Below, one piece after another: positions 43,345 through 52,701 of a DNA stretch of 64,000 nucleotides. Origin of the DNA: CATQHP01 sp965205595 (GTDB lineage: Bacteria > Acidobacteriota > Terriglobia > Bryobacterales > UBA6623). The notes under the pieces were generated by a model. It did not search any database. It was not told the DNA's origin and was given only the letters and a program-made list of their open reading frames with translations. Location of the stretch: positions 62,001 to 126,000 of the forward strand of contig CBDBHI010000071.1 of the NCBI GenBank assembly GCA_965205595.1, in the 5' to 3' direction. How positions within the stretch are numbered: position 1 is the stretch's first letter; the number at the start of each line of letters is the position of its first letter. Position numbers and translations under genes: made by a program.

Positions 43345-44481
43345 TTGGCTCTCACTTACATCGTCGCGGGCATCGTGGTCGGCGGTTGCGTCGTCTACGT
43401 GCTTACGATCGTTGCGGTCGCTCAATTTAGATCGAGGCCATCAGTCTCGAAACCAACGGCGTTGCCTTCTATCGGGATCAGCGTTTTGAAGGCGGTCCAC
43501 GGGGACGAGCCCGGGCTCGAGCAAAACCTTCGATCGTTCTTCGAGATCAAGTACCCGACGTTTGAATTGCTCTTTGCCGCCCGTGATGATGATGATCCGG
43601 CACTGAGTCTCGCGCGGGAGCTCAGCCGGCACTATCCGCATGTTCAAACCAAGATCTTGGTAACGGGTGAGCCGACTTGCCCCAACGCGAAAGTATTCTC
43701 GCTCGGCAAGATGGCGGCAGCAGCGCAACACGATCTATTGGTAATTAGCGACAGCGATATTCGGGCCGTGGAGAGTTATCTAACGAATATCGCGGCGGAG
43801 TTTTCCGACCCCAAAGTGGGGGTTGTGAGTTTCCCGTATCGAGCGTTACCCGCTGCCAGCTTCTGGTCGTTGCTTGAGGCGCTTGGGATGAACAGCGAGT
43901 TTTGGGGCGGTGTGGTGTTGGCGCAAATGCTGACGCCGATGGATTTTGCCGTTGGCCCGACAATGGTGATTTCGAGGGATTGCCTTAACGCCGTAGGTGG
44001 GTTTGAATCCGTCAACGACTATCTCGCTGAAGACTTCGTACTGGGTCAGAAAGCTCGTGCTGCTGGCTTCGATGTGCGTCTTGGGGAGAGCGTCGTCGAG
44101 CATCGAATTGGCGCCGACGCGTTTGCCTCGAATTTCCGGCATCGCATCCGCTGGAACCGCTCGACGCGCTGCTCGCGCCCATGGGGTTACCTCGGGCAGG
44201 TGTTCACCAACCCACTGCCCTGGGCGCTGCTCGCCGTTCCGCTTTCGGGGTTTGCGGGATGGACAATTTGGATGCTGGCGGCCTGTGCGTTCTTGCGGTT
44301 TGCGGCACTGCTCGCTGTCGGCCCGGTGTTCCTCCGGGATAGACTGACCCTGAAGTATTTTTGGCTGGTGCCGTTGCAGGATTTCGCAAGTTTGGTGGTT
44401 TGGTTCCTCGCATTCTTCGGAAATACGATTACATGGCGTGGCCGTCAGTTTCGGCTAACGACCGACGGCCGCCTGACCTGA
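43345..44481 (+). CDS. Membrane glycosyltransferase, HpnI/ceramide glucosyltransferase-like (GT21)
   Basis: This 378-residue family 21 enzyme has an N-terminal membrane helix and GISVLKAVHGDEPGLEQNL. DDD near residue 80, the D2 motif LVISDSDIR, D3 in YLAEDFVLGQKA and the terminal RHRIRWNRSTR (the (Q/R)xxRW motif) are all present. C-terminal helices complete the fold. HpnI transfers N-acetylglucosamine to hopanoid bacteriohopanetetrol; related enzymes act on sphingolipids. No hopanoid gene is nearby, so the acceptor is uncertain. TTG 43345 is the start, 5 bp after the ABC gene stop. Confidence 0.8.
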   Translation: MALTYIVAGIVVGGCVVYVLTIVAVAQFRSRPSVSKPTALPSIGISVLKAVHGDEPGLEQNLRSFFEIKYPTFELLFAARDDDDPALSLARELSRHYPHVQTKILVTGEPTCPNAKVFSLGKMAAAAQHDLLVISDSDIRAVESYLTNIAAEFSDPKVGVVSFPYRALPAASFWSLLEALGMNSEFWGGVVLAQMLTPMDFAVGPTMVISRDCLNAVGGFESVNDYLAEDFVLGQKARAAGFDVRLGESVVEHRIGADAFASNFRHRIRWNRSTRCSRPWGYLGQVFTNPLPWALLAVPLSGFAGWTIWMLAACAFLRFAALLAVGPVFLRDRLTLKYFWLVPLQDFASLVVWFLAFFGNTITWRGRQFRLTTDGRLT

Positions 44482-44534
44482 AATATAAATTTTCGGGCTG
44501 TCAATCAACCTGCTCGTTCGAATATACCGTTCTT

Positions 44535-44610
44535 AGTACCGAGCCGCGCCGCCGTGCGGTGCGGTCCGCCCTACGACGTGCCCACCGCACCGCACGGCGG
44601 CGTCGCTCGG
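44535..44610. repeat. Palindromic element, GTACCGAGCCGCG family, copy 2
   Basis: The left arm AGTACCGAGCCGCGCCGCCG matches copies at 24233 and 60032. The right arm (GCACGGCGGCGTCGCTCGG) is degraded. It lies just past the rnr stop. Confidence 0.65.
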
Positions 44611-44620
44611 CAACCCAATA

Positions 44621-44706
44621 CTAATTTGTTCCGGACACCCAGGAAAACTCGGGGCGACGATCGTCATACGACACCCGGTCAAGCTGTACCCGAATCGCAT
44701 CGCCTA
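44621..44706 (-). pseudogene. rnr: Detached 3' end of rnr (RNase R)
   Basis: Joining across IS630 copy C, the rnr frame continues from GREFGL into GDAIRVQLDRVSYDDRRPEF and on to a TAG at 44623-44621. These 27 residues are the last strand and tail of the S1 RNA-binding domain. They are separated from the body of the gene by the IS. Confidence 0.85.
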
Positions 44707-45825
44707 GTACTGACTTGCGAAAGTAAGGCCTTTAACTGTAAAATGTCGGTATGGCAAGACCGGCAACGGTGATTCGACTGAACGCCGAGGAAGAAGAGAC
44801 GCTGCGACTCTGGGTGCGCGGCCACAAGTCCGAACGGCGCATGGTGGAGCGCGCTCGCATTGTGCTGCTGGCGGCCGCCGCTACCTCGACCGCCGAGATC
44901 GCCCGGCAACTGGGATCCCCGGCGGCGCGCGTGTCGAAATGGCGCACCCGCTTCGCCCAGCAACGTCTGGCGGGATTATGCGATCAAGCGCGTTCCGGCA
45001 GGCCCGCGCGGTACGACCAAGCGACGCGCAAACGCATCCTCTGCCAACTCGACGAAGCTCCGCCCGAAGGGCACGCCACTTGGACAGGCGAACTGCTCGC
45101 GGAAGCTCTCGGCGACGTCAGCAAGCATCAAGTCTGGCGCGTACTGCGGCAGCTCGGCGTGTCCTTGCGGCGGCGGCGCAGTTGGTGTTTGTCAACCGAC
45201 CCGGAGTTCGCTCGCAAGGCCGCCGACATTGTCGGACTCTACCTCAGCCCGCCGGAAAACGCCGTGGTGCTCGCGGTCGACGAGAAGCCGAGCATCCAGG
45301 CCTTGGAGCGAGCGCAGGGCTGGCTACGCTTGCCCAACGGCAAGGCCTTGACGGGCTTCTCGCACGGCTACAGGCGGCACGGCACGACGCCGCTTTTCGC
45401 CGCGCTGGAAGTGGCTACCGGATTCATCATCGCCGGACACTATTGGCGCCGACGGCGTCGCGAGTTTCTCGACTTCATGAACCACATCGCGGCCATCCAC
45501 GAAGGCCGCGAGATCCACATCATCTTGGATAACTTGAACACTCACAAGCCCAAAAATGACCGCTGGCTGCAACGTCATGCGAACATCCATTTTCACTACA
45601 CGCCGACCGACAGTTCGTGGATGAATCAGGTTGAGGTGTGGTTTTCGATTCTGAGCCGCCGCGCCTTGCGGGGGGCGAGTTTCACTTCCCCCCGGCAGGT
45701 GCGCGAGGCCATCGACAGCTTCGTCCGCGTCTACAACTCCAAGGCTACTCCGTTCGAATGGACCAAGACCGTCGTCGCCCCTCGTCCCCTCGCCAGTAAA
45801 TATTCTAACTTACGCAACTAAGTAC
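44707..45825 (+). mobile_element. IS630-family element, copy C
   Basis: It has the same ends as the other two copies and lies in CTAG with TA at 44705-44706 and 45826-45827. The left end has one change (GTACTGAC). It interrupts the S1-domain end of rnr. Confidence 0.92.
44751..45821 (+). CDS. IS630-family transposase (copy C)
   Basis: It is 356 residues and essentially identical to copy A. One substitution (YTPTDSSWMN for YTPTYSSWMN) lies four to five residues ahead of the catalytic Glu segment NQVEVW and may affect activity. Confidence 0.9.
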   Translation: MARPATVIRLNAEEEETLRLWVRGHKSERRMVERARIVLLAAAATSTAEIARQLGSPAARVSKWRTRFAQQRLAGLCDQARSGRPARYDQATRKRILCQLDEAPPEGHATWTGELLAEALGDVSKHQVWRVLRQLGVSLRRRRSWCLSTDPEFARKAADIVGLYLSPPENAVVLAVDEKPSIQALERAQGWLRLPNGKALTGFSHGYRRHGTTPLFAALEVATGFIIAGHYWRRRRREFLDFMNHIAAIHEGREIHIILDNLNTHKPKNDRWLQRHANIHFHYTPTDSSWMNQVEVWFSILSRRALRGASFTSPRQVREAIDSFVRVYNSKATPFEWTKTVVAPRPLASKYSNLRN

Positions 45826-48036
45826 TAGGCCAAATTCCCGTCCGCTTTTCGTTATAACCACCGAGTGCGAGCGCGGACGGAACTGGGCCTGATCGTGGCC
45901 GAATGAGTCCATCGGAATTCGTCCTTCGACGAACAGATCGTCTAACTCGACTGCGAGGCCCCAATCGCCGCTGTCAAGCACGGTGGCGTCAAAGTGATCG
46001 CCGAGGCGTTCTCGCATGAACTGGGCCTTTTTCCACTCGACGAGGGAACGCTCGGCGTCGGCGGCGCGGCGCTCGGTGAGCGAGGTCTCATCAGCAATCG
46101 AATGCACATCGAGCGCACGATACGGGCCTTGTTCGTCTGCTTCATCGTATGGAGACCTTGTCGACTGCCGCGCCAGCGAGGCCCTCAGCACGCGATGACA
46201 AATCAGGTCTGGATAGCGCCGAATCGGTGACGTGAAATGGGTGTAGCAATCGCTCGCCAACGCGAAGTGTCCGTCATTCGTTTCGCGGTAACGGGCTTGT
46301 TTGAGAGACCGCAACATGCGATAGGTCAGAATCCGTTCTTCGGGTTGGCCCTTGAGTTTCTCAAGCAGGCGCTGAAAATCCTTGGCACGAACCTCAACAT
46401 CGGGGTCCGCCACGCGCCCACGGCTCGGCGTCCCACGCCGGCCGTGGTGGCCGCGGCGCCGCTCATCACGCCGCGCCGCGGGAATCGTCACCCCAAGCGT
46501 GTAGCCGAATTGGCGCGCGATCTCTTCAAATTCCATCACACGCTTGCTCGTTGGACTATCGTGAACGCGGTAGATGGCCGGAAGGTTTCGCTTGTCTAGG
46601 AACCGCGCCACCGCTTCATTCGCGGCCAGCATGAATTCTTCGATGATGCGGTTCGCGATCGTGCGCTCGGCCCGCCGAACGCCGGTCATTCTTTGCTGGT
46701 CGTCGAACAAGATCTCCGCTTCCGGCATGTCGAGGTCAAGTGCGCCGCGCTTCGTTCGTCGCTTGTTGAGGACGAGCGCAAGCTGCTCCATCAACTTGAA
46801 ATTTTCAGTCAAATCTTGAAACTCGCCAACCACCTGCTCGTCGCCCGACAACACACGATAGACATTCGTGTAGGTCATTCGGGCCGCGCTGTGAATGACG
46901 CCCTCACAAAATTCCGCGCTGACAGTTTCGCCCGTCTTGTCGATTTCTAAAAGTGCCGACATCACCAGCCGATCCACGTCCGGGCGAAGCGAGCAGATGT
47001 CTGACGACAGCTCGACCGGCAACATCGGAACCGCTCGATCGGGAAAGTAGACGCTGGTGCCCCGCAGTCGGGCCTCTCGATCGATCGCGTCGCCGGCGCT
47101 TAGGTAGTGACTCACATCGGCCACGTGAACCTGTAGAGCAAAGTTTCCGTTGGCTAGCCGCTCGACGTGCACGGCATCGTCAAAGTCACGAGCTGATTCA
47201 CCGTCAATCGTGACAATCGGGAACTTGCGAAAATCTCGGCGGCGCGCGATTTCGGCTTTAGGAATTTTGTTTGAAACATCGAGTACAGCCGCGCGAACCT
47301 CATTCGGAAAGCGGTGCGGTATTTGGTACTTTCGGATCGTAATTTCAACGTCGATTCCAAAGTCATCCGGCTTGCCAAGTAACTCGACAATCCTTCCCCG
47401 GCCAAACGTGCTGGGGGTGGGGAAACGTGTCAGCAGAATCGAGACGACCAAGCCGTTCAGTTCCGACGCATTCTTTGCGTCGAATGCGATCACGTCGCCA
47501 AGCCGTTCTCCGGCCTCGGCAGCCGAGGGAATTTCGCCACCTGGTTCGACTTCAACCCATTGCTCGAATCGATCGTTAAACGGAATCACCTTGCATCCGT
47601 AAGGCGTGTATTCAAACGTCCCCACAAGCGTCCGATTTGTGCGCTGCAGCGCGCGAATGATGCGGCCCTCGGAAGAGTCTTCGTCCCCGTGGCCTACAAG
47701 CTCGGCGAGGACGCGGTCGCCGTGCATCGCGTCGCCCGTATTTCGTGGGCTAACAAAAACATCGCCCGCTACGTTCTTTAGCCGCCGATCAGGAGTGATG
47801 AAACCAAATCCCTTGGGGTGCAGACTAAAGCGTCCGGTGAAGTGGTTGGCGCCTGGCAGGCGGTAGAACCAGTGCCGTTCTTCGAGCAGTCGGCCGGCAT
47901 CAACCAAAGATTCAAGATGCCCCAGGAGCTGCTGCCGCGCCTCTCCCTTAACATCGAGTTGCTTTAGAAGATTCTTGTAAGTGGTGCGCGGCGGGCTGGC
48001 CCGGGCAATATGCGCCAGAACGTCGTCGGCGGTCAT
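45805..48036 (-). pseudogene. rnr: Ribonuclease R/VacB, 3' end replaced by IS630
   Basis: ATG 48036 starts a 743-residue frame. An N-terminal winged helix (TYKNLLKQLDVKGEARQQLL) and cold-shock/OB segments (FSLHPKGFGFITPD) lead to the RNB catalytic core: IDGESARDFDDAVHVE with the metal-binding Asp cluster, YFPDRAVPMLP, EFMLAANEAVARFL and HFTSPIRRYPDLICHR. The S1 domain follows and is cut at GREFGL, where IS630 adds VLSCVS and a stop. RNase R degrades structured RNA, and the S1 domain helps binding. Loss of 27 residues may reduce rather than abolish activity; the catalytic core is whole. Confidence 0.88.
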
Positions 48037-48099
48037 CGTGTCTCTCAATCGTAGCGCTCGCCCGTCGCAACCAATCGGTTTCGATTCGACTATCCTGTT

Positions 48100-48741
48100 A
48101 TGGAAATGAAAATTCCTGTAATCGGCGCAATATTCTTGCTGCTTTTGGCCTGCGCGGCGCCCGATCCTGAACGCGAGCAACTTTTCAATGGCACTGACAT
48201 GACGGGCTGGCGCCACACGGGTCCGGGCGAATTTGTGATTGAAGACGGGGCGCTCAAAACGGTCGGCGGCATGGGGCTGCTGGCCTATGACGGCAAGAAA
48301 ATCGGCAACGCAATCGTAAGAATTGTGTACAAGCCCGAGAGTCCCGACGCTAACGCGGGGGTGTTCATTCGTATTCCCGAGAAACCAAACGATCCTTGGT
48401 TTCCTGTTCACCGCGGCTATGAGGTTCAGATCCAAGACTCCGGCGACGAATTCCATCGCACCGGATCGATCTATTCCCTTTCGCCGTCAGCAGAGTTCCC
48501 ACCCAGTAGCGACGGCTGGAACACCATGGAAATCATTCTCGACGGGCAAACTACTCGAGTCGAAGTCAACGGAACGAAAGTCAACGAGTTTCACGGCGAC
48601 CAGCCGGTTCCCGCAAGAACGAAGTACTACGAACCGCGGCGTGGACCACGGCCCGACGAGGGCTACATCGGTCTTCAGAATCATGACCAGCGCTCGACAA
48701 TCTGGTTTAAGGAAATTAGCGTCAGGCCACTGAGCGGCTAG
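48100..48741 (+). CDS. DUF1080-domain lipoprotein
   Basis: This 213-residue protein has a lipobox (FLLLLACAAP), so it is probably a lipid-anchored periplasmic or outer-membrane protein. The single DUF1080 domain shows LFNGTDMTGWRHTG, ANAGVFIRIPEKP, YEVQIQDSGDEFHRTGSIY and YIGLQNHD. Such proteins are 3-keto-disaccharide hydrolase-like glycoside binders. It is divergent from rnr; the ECF sigma pseudogene starts 13 bp after its stop. Confidence 0.87.
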   Translation: MEMKIPVIGAIFLLLLACAAPDPEREQLFNGTDMTGWRHTGPGEFVIEDGALKTVGGMGLLAYDGKKIGNAIVRIVYKPESPDANAGVFIRIPEKPNDPWFPVHRGYEVQIQDSGDEFHRTGSIYSLSPSAEFPPSSDGWNTMEIILDGQTTRVEVNGTKVNEFHGDQPVPARTKYYEPRRGPRPDEGYIGLQNHDQRSTIWFKEISVRPLSG

Positions 48742-48754
48742 CGCGAGTTGTGAA

Positions 48755-49351
48755 ATGGCGGACGAAGTCGACGTAACTCAGCTCTTACAGCGCTTCGATG
48801 CAGGTGATGCCGCCGTCCGGGAGGAGATATTCGGCGCGGTGTACGCTGAGCTGCACCGCATCGCTCACCGCTACATTCGCAAAGAGCGCGTAGGCCATAC
48901 GCTGCAGACTACCGGCTTAGTTCACGAAGCCTACATCAAGTTAGTCGGCCAGAAGGATGTGACGTGGCAGAGTCGAGCCCACTTTTATGGAGTGGCCGCA
49001 CAGGTTATGCGCCGCATCTTGGTGGACTACGCGCAGGCTCGAAACGCCGCCAAACGAGGGGGTGGCTTGGCGCCGCTCCCATTGAACGAAGGACTCGTAT
49101 TCTCCGCTGAGCGAACAGAGTAACTGCTCGATCTCGACGAAATGCTTTCACGGCTCGAAGAGCACGATCCGGATGTGTTTAAGGTGATTGAGTTGCGAGT
49201 GTTCGCGGGTTTGACGGTGCCTGAAACGGCGAAGACCCTAGACCTCGGCGAGCGCACGGTGAAGCGTCGCTGGCAGTTTGGACGCGCTTGGTTGCACGCC
49301 GAGTTGATCGACAAACGGGCCGCTGAAAGCCGCGCGGCTGGGGCGCCGTAA
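48755..49351 (+). pseudogene. ECF sigma factor (TIGR02999 type) with premature TAA
   Basis: The first 122 codons encode sigma region 2 (YAELHRIAHRYIRKERVGHT, GLVHEAYIKLV, HFYGVAAQVMRRILVDYA). A TAA at 49121-49123 interrupts the linker (SAERTE-stop-LLDLDEML) where homologues have another Glu (one base change, GAA to TAA). Region 4 continues in the same frame: VIELRVFAGLTVPETAKTLD, then TVKRRWQFGRAWLHAEL. The two halves are colinear and well conserved, so the mutation looks recent. Confidence 0.85.
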
Positions 49352-49361
49352 CCAAAACAAG

Positions 49362-49389
49362 TTTAGAAAATTATGTTTGGCGGTATAAT
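49362..49389 (+). promoter_or_regulatory. Possible promoter upstream of the 49429 gene
   Basis: A perfect TATAAT is at 49384-49389, 40 bp before the ATG. The -35 is poor (TTTAGA at 49362-49367, 16-bp spacing). The region is AT-rich compared with its surroundings. Confidence 0.45.
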
Positions 49390-49428
49390 GCCTCTGATCG
49401 TGTTTCGCCGCCAAAGGTCGCATCGAAA

Positions 49429-49956
49429 ATGACAACCGCAGCCTGGGTCATACTCATTCCCATCATCGTTATCGCGTCTTCGTTGTTGTCGCTGGCGTTA
49501 ATGAGTCGCCGTCTCGACAACATGTTGGCGAAAGAGCGCCGCTCGTTGTCGGAAGCTCGCGCATCGATCGAAGCCCAAAAAGACACGCTCGAAGAGATGA
49601 ACCGGCTTCGCGACGAGGCAGTCAAGAAGCAATCGCTCGACGAGTTTCTCGCTGACCTGCACACCGAGCAGCGCCAGTTTGTCCACGAGCAGAAGATGTT
49701 GTTCGCGACGCGCAAGAGCCTCGTGCTGCAGGAGCGGATGTACTTTCGCAACATTCCGCTATGCAACTGGGTGGAACACGAGGTTCCTTTTGAAGAGGGC
49801 GCCGACGTCGAAAATCTGGCGCGAACTCTCACCGTGTTTAGCGATACGTTGCTCGGGGCCGCACCGTCGGCGAACGACAAAGAGCCGCGGCCAAGCGTCG
49901 TCAGTTCGCTTGAGCCTGGTCCGCTCGAAAACACCGTTATCAAGCTACTGTCTTAG
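49429..49956 (+). CDS. Small membrane-anchored coiled-coil protein of unknown function
   Basis: This 175-residue protein has one N-terminal membrane helix (WVILIPIIVIASSLLSLAL), then a charged coiled coil (about 25-85), then a short globular part with YFRNIPLCNWVEHEVPFEEG. I do not recognise the family. Its stop overlaps the stop of the convergent FAH gene by 4 bp. The coding pattern is convincing (the long charged helix, a TATAAT upstream). Confidence 0.65.
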   Translation: MTTAAWVILIPIIVIASSLLSLALMSRRLDNMLAKERRSLSEARASIEAQKDTLEEMNRLRDEAVKKQSLDEFLADLHTEQRQFVHEQKMLFATRKSLVLQERMYFRNIPLCNWVEHEVPFEEGADVENLARTLTVFSDTLLGAAPSANDKEPRPSVVSSLEPGPLENTVIKLLS

Positions 49957-50819
49957 GCCGTCCAAGGTACTTTTTCGCGGCGTGTGACCGACGCATTGAG
50001 GCGTCCCACCCCTTCTACCCATGCTTCGACCGTGTCTCCGGGCTTGATTCGCGCGCCTTTAGGGCATCCTGTGGAGAGCACATCGCCGGGCTCGAACGCC
50101 ATAACTTCCGTGTGGAAAGCCGCTAGCTTGGCTGGACTGTGTTTCATGTTGCGGACGTAGTCGCGAGAGAATTCTTCACCGTTGTGGATCGTCACAACTT
50201 CGAGAGCGTCAAGATCGTCGATCTCGTCGGCCGTTACGATCACTGGTCCAAACGTAAAAAACGTGTCGAAGCTCTTTGAGCGCTGCAGGTAGCGCGTGTT
50301 TTTTGCGAGGACGTCGAGCGCGGTCATATCTAGCGTGGTGGTGTAGCCGAACAGCACATCTTTGACGCTTTCGATGGGCACGTCACGGCAGCGCTTGCTG
50401 AATATCAACGCGAGTTCACCCTCGGCATCGACATCTTGCGTTAGCTCTTCGGGCGGCAGTTCGATGGCGCCGCCGGGTTCAAAGAAACACGAGGTCGGCT
50501 TCATGAAGCTGCCGGGCTCCTCTGGTTGCACAGCGCTCAGGTCGTCGGCGTGCGATCGATAGTTGAGGCCAATGCACCACACCTTGCCGGGGTTCGAGTA
50601 GGGAATCCGCGGCTTGACTTCAGATAACGGGATCTCGGCCTCGATACCGACAGCGAGCTGCTTGACGGCCTCGATCTCGTCTGACTCGATCAGGGCAAGC
50701 ATTTCCGTCGGAAAATTTGCGCCGCGCTTGGTGTTAACCAGGCTCAACGGCAGTACCCGCTCGCCGACGATGATTCCGACTTCGCTAGCGCCGGAGTGTT
50801 CAAATGTGCAGAGTTTCAT
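49953..50819 (-). CDS. Fumarylacetoacetate hydrolase-family protein
   Basis: This 288-residue FAH fold enzyme has KVWCIGLNYRSHADD, the metal-binding acidic segment QDVDAEGELALIF, GYTTTLDMTALD, and the C-terminal GDVLSTGCPKGARIKPGD loop. Such enzymes hydrolyse, decarboxylate or hydrate acylpyruvate-like substrates; the substrate is not predictable. ATG 50819 (MKLCTFEHSG) is preferred over 50834. The nearest upstream sequence is a short repeat cluster. Confidence 0.85.
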   Translation of the reverse strand: MKLCTFEHSGASEVGIIVGERVLPLSLVNTKRGANFPTEMLALIESDEIEAVKQLAVGIEAEIPLSEVKPRIPYSNPGKVWCIGLNYRSHADDLSAVQPEEPGSFMKPTSCFFEPGGAIELPPEELTQDVDAEGELALIFSKRCRDVPIESVKDVLFGYTTTLDMTALDVLAKNTRYLQRSKSFDTFFTFGPVIVTADEIDDLDALEVVTIHNGEEFSRDYVRNMKHSPAKLAAFHTEVMAFEPGDVLSTGCPKGARIKPGDTVEAWVEGVGRLNASVTRREKVPWTA

Positions 50820-50878
50820 AGCGTGACCCGCCATTCTAGCGTGCGGCCAACCACGTATCTAGGGCGGGGACGAGCCCC

Positions 50879-51000
50879 CGGGCGGGGACTGGCACATGCG
50901 ATCGCCTAATCCTCGGGCGGGGACTGGCACATGCGATCCCGAAATCTCTCCACCTCGACGAACCCTAGTGTTGCCTGTCCCCCACCCAGCAGATGACCTA
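50879..51000. repeat. GGGCGGGGACTGGCACATG repeat, copy 2 with internal duplication
   Basis: The opening block CGGGCGGGGACTGGCACATG occurs twice in tandem (about 50878 and 50914), then the body matches 24469-24560 (ATCTCTCCACC, GTGTTGCCTGTCCCC). It is non-coding. Confidence 0.55.
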
Positions 51001-51058
51001 GCGAGTCTCTTCCACGATCAATCCGCAACAGCCAGCTGCGCTAACCCCAGTTGACGCC

Positions 51059-51730
51059 CTAAGCAGCCTCAGCCTTAGCCCTCTTTTGCACAATCTTCTT
51101 CGCGACTCGCTGTATACCTTTAGCAGCGTCCAGCCATCCCCGGCGTTGCGGCTGCCAGTCACGAATAGGCGTAGCACCCTTCGGCAATGCCTGAAAGCTA
51201 GCGAGCGCCTTATTGTCTTTCCAAAACGAATCCTCCAAAATCACCGGGATCACCGTCGTCTTACGGGCCTTACCAAGCGCCAGTGCAACAGACAACTCCT
51301 CACTATCAATGTACTCAGAAGCCAAAAACGCCGGGCTAACGATCAGCAAAATAATATCGGCCGCCAACAACTGCTTCCGAATCTCCTCATCCCACTCATC
51401 ACCCCCGTCGATTTCGCGGTCGTACCAAACAGAAACCAGCCTCTGCCTCTTCAGAACGGCAAGATGGTCCTGCAAATTCTTCAAATACCGTTCGTCCGCG
51501 TGCGCATAGCTGATAAACCGCCCCGGTACACCGTCGGTTTCGGCGTGGATCGTCCGGCGGAAGGCCTCGATGCAGGGGGGCTCGTCGCCTTCACAGTCGG
51601 TCCCAACAAATGCCCGAATGAATGGGTAGCGTTGTTTCAAACTGCGCTCGTCCAGCTCGAAAGGGATCGTTTCTACTTTGTTGAGTACGACAATGGCGGA
51701 AGAGCGTTTGCCGCGACTAGCGTCAAACTT
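51059..51730 (-). pseudogene. Roc GTPase - TIR protein, 5'-truncated by a repeat
   Basis: The frame begins with the second half of a Roc (Ras-of-complex) G domain: GKRSSAIVVLNKVETIPFEL with the G4 NKxD-like motif, then YPFIRAFVGTDCEGDE. About ten residues later a TIR domain starts (RFISYAHADERYLKNLQDHL) with WYDREIDGGDEW and SPAFLASEYIDSEE, whose Glu matches the NADase catalytic residue of active TIR domains. The G1 P-loop and anything N-terminal (often leucine-rich repeats) are missing. The frame runs back only into the palindromic repeat that starts at 51731, where an ATG at 51817 would read repeat sequence. No start codon or ribosome site of its own is convincing, so it is probably dead. 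Confidence 0.75.
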
Positions 51731-51835
51731 GAGATACCAGAGCGGCGACGTTGCGCTTCGCAGTACCGAGCCGCCCCGCCGTGCGGTGCGGTCCGCACGG
51801 CGCAGAGAAGACCGCACTCAGAGGGGGCTGTGAAA
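51731..51835. repeat. Palindromic element, GTACCGAGCCGCG family, copy 3
   Basis: GAGATACCAGAGCGGCGACG then GCGCTTCGCAGTACCGAGCC is the complement of the right arm and flank of the 24182-24390 copy, so this copy is inverted. The far arm is incomplete. It replaces the 5' part of the Roc-TIR gene. Confidence 0.7.
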
Positions 51836-52701
51836 AAACCTCACGTTGCATCGCAACCATTCGAGGGCCACAACATGTTATGCCCATAAAACGCTGATAA
51901 AAAACATTTTGTTCGTAAGGTCATAGCTTGCTACGCCCGATTCTCGATCTACGTAAGGTCCATGCTCGGCCCCCAGGCCCCGCGGCTCGGTAAGAGAAAG
52001 GTTTCGAACCGCAATGCGATATCCCACCGCAGCCCCAAACCCCGTTTCAGTGGCACGCGCGTCAGCAAGTGCGTTGGCAAACGATTTTCACCCGTGCGAC
52101 GGAGCTTCGTCCTGCTGATACCCCCCAACAACACCAAGGCCACCCGCACGAACCCGGCCCTGCGCCGAAACACCAGCCGACGCGCGCGCCGCCGACCGAC
52201 CGATCCCCCAACCGCATTCCCACCGCTGCCAGCAACCCGGTACCGGGCTGTCGAAATTTTTATCTCATTGATTCCAAATCACTTCCAAAAAACAAACCCC
52301 GTAAAAAACTTCTGTCCCGCGATTTTGAAATATATTTTTCCTTTAAAATCAGCAACTTAGCAATACGGTCAGCCGAAAACCGGACACACGGGCCTTACAC
52401 TATACCTGGACGATACGGCAAGCCCTGCAAGGAGGCTCAAAACTTACAGAAAAACCTGCCAAATTCGGCCAAATCCGGGCATTTCCGGACATTCCAAGGG
52501 TACGCCGGTGGTTTCAGCGCTGAAACGGAGGGCCGCGAGCCCGCACTTCTCACCACATAGCGAGCGGACGTTGAATCTCGGAGGCGTACTTTTGCAGTCC
52601 GTCGAGCGCGTCCCACAGCTTGATGTGGAACTTCACGGCGCGATACCATCTGCGGGAAAACGTATTTCCCAACCCCAAGCGTTGGGAGCGAAACTCGGAT
52701 C
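51836..52701. other. Gene-free stretch of about 870 bp
   Basis: I see no convincing gene. A GC-rich, C-biased part (51950-52240) gives way to an AT-rich patch (52250-52360, with AAATATATTTTTCCTTTAAAA) and then a near-repetitive run (GCCAAATTCGGCCAAATCCG at about 52458). From 52541 to about 52612 lies a degraded piece of the TAGCCCGCATTT repeat (GCACTTCTCACCACATAGCG, TTTTGCAGTCCGTCGAGCG). The abrupt composition changes suggest mixed, decayed origins. Confidence 0.5.

Noticed and set aside
45805..48456. An 883-residue RNase R starting at 48456
   Set aside because: The extra N-terminal sequence lies antisense to the DUF1080 lipoprotein gene and has no homology pattern; ATG 48036 begins the conserved winged helix.
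51086..51889. Plus-strand open frame of 267 codons
   Set aside because: It is antisense to the TIR domain, which has clear conserved motifs, so it is a shadow frame.
51949..52173. Minus-strand 74-codon frame in the gene-free stretch
   Set aside because: It is Arg/Leu-rich with no ribosome site or recognisable domain; composition alone explains the open frame.
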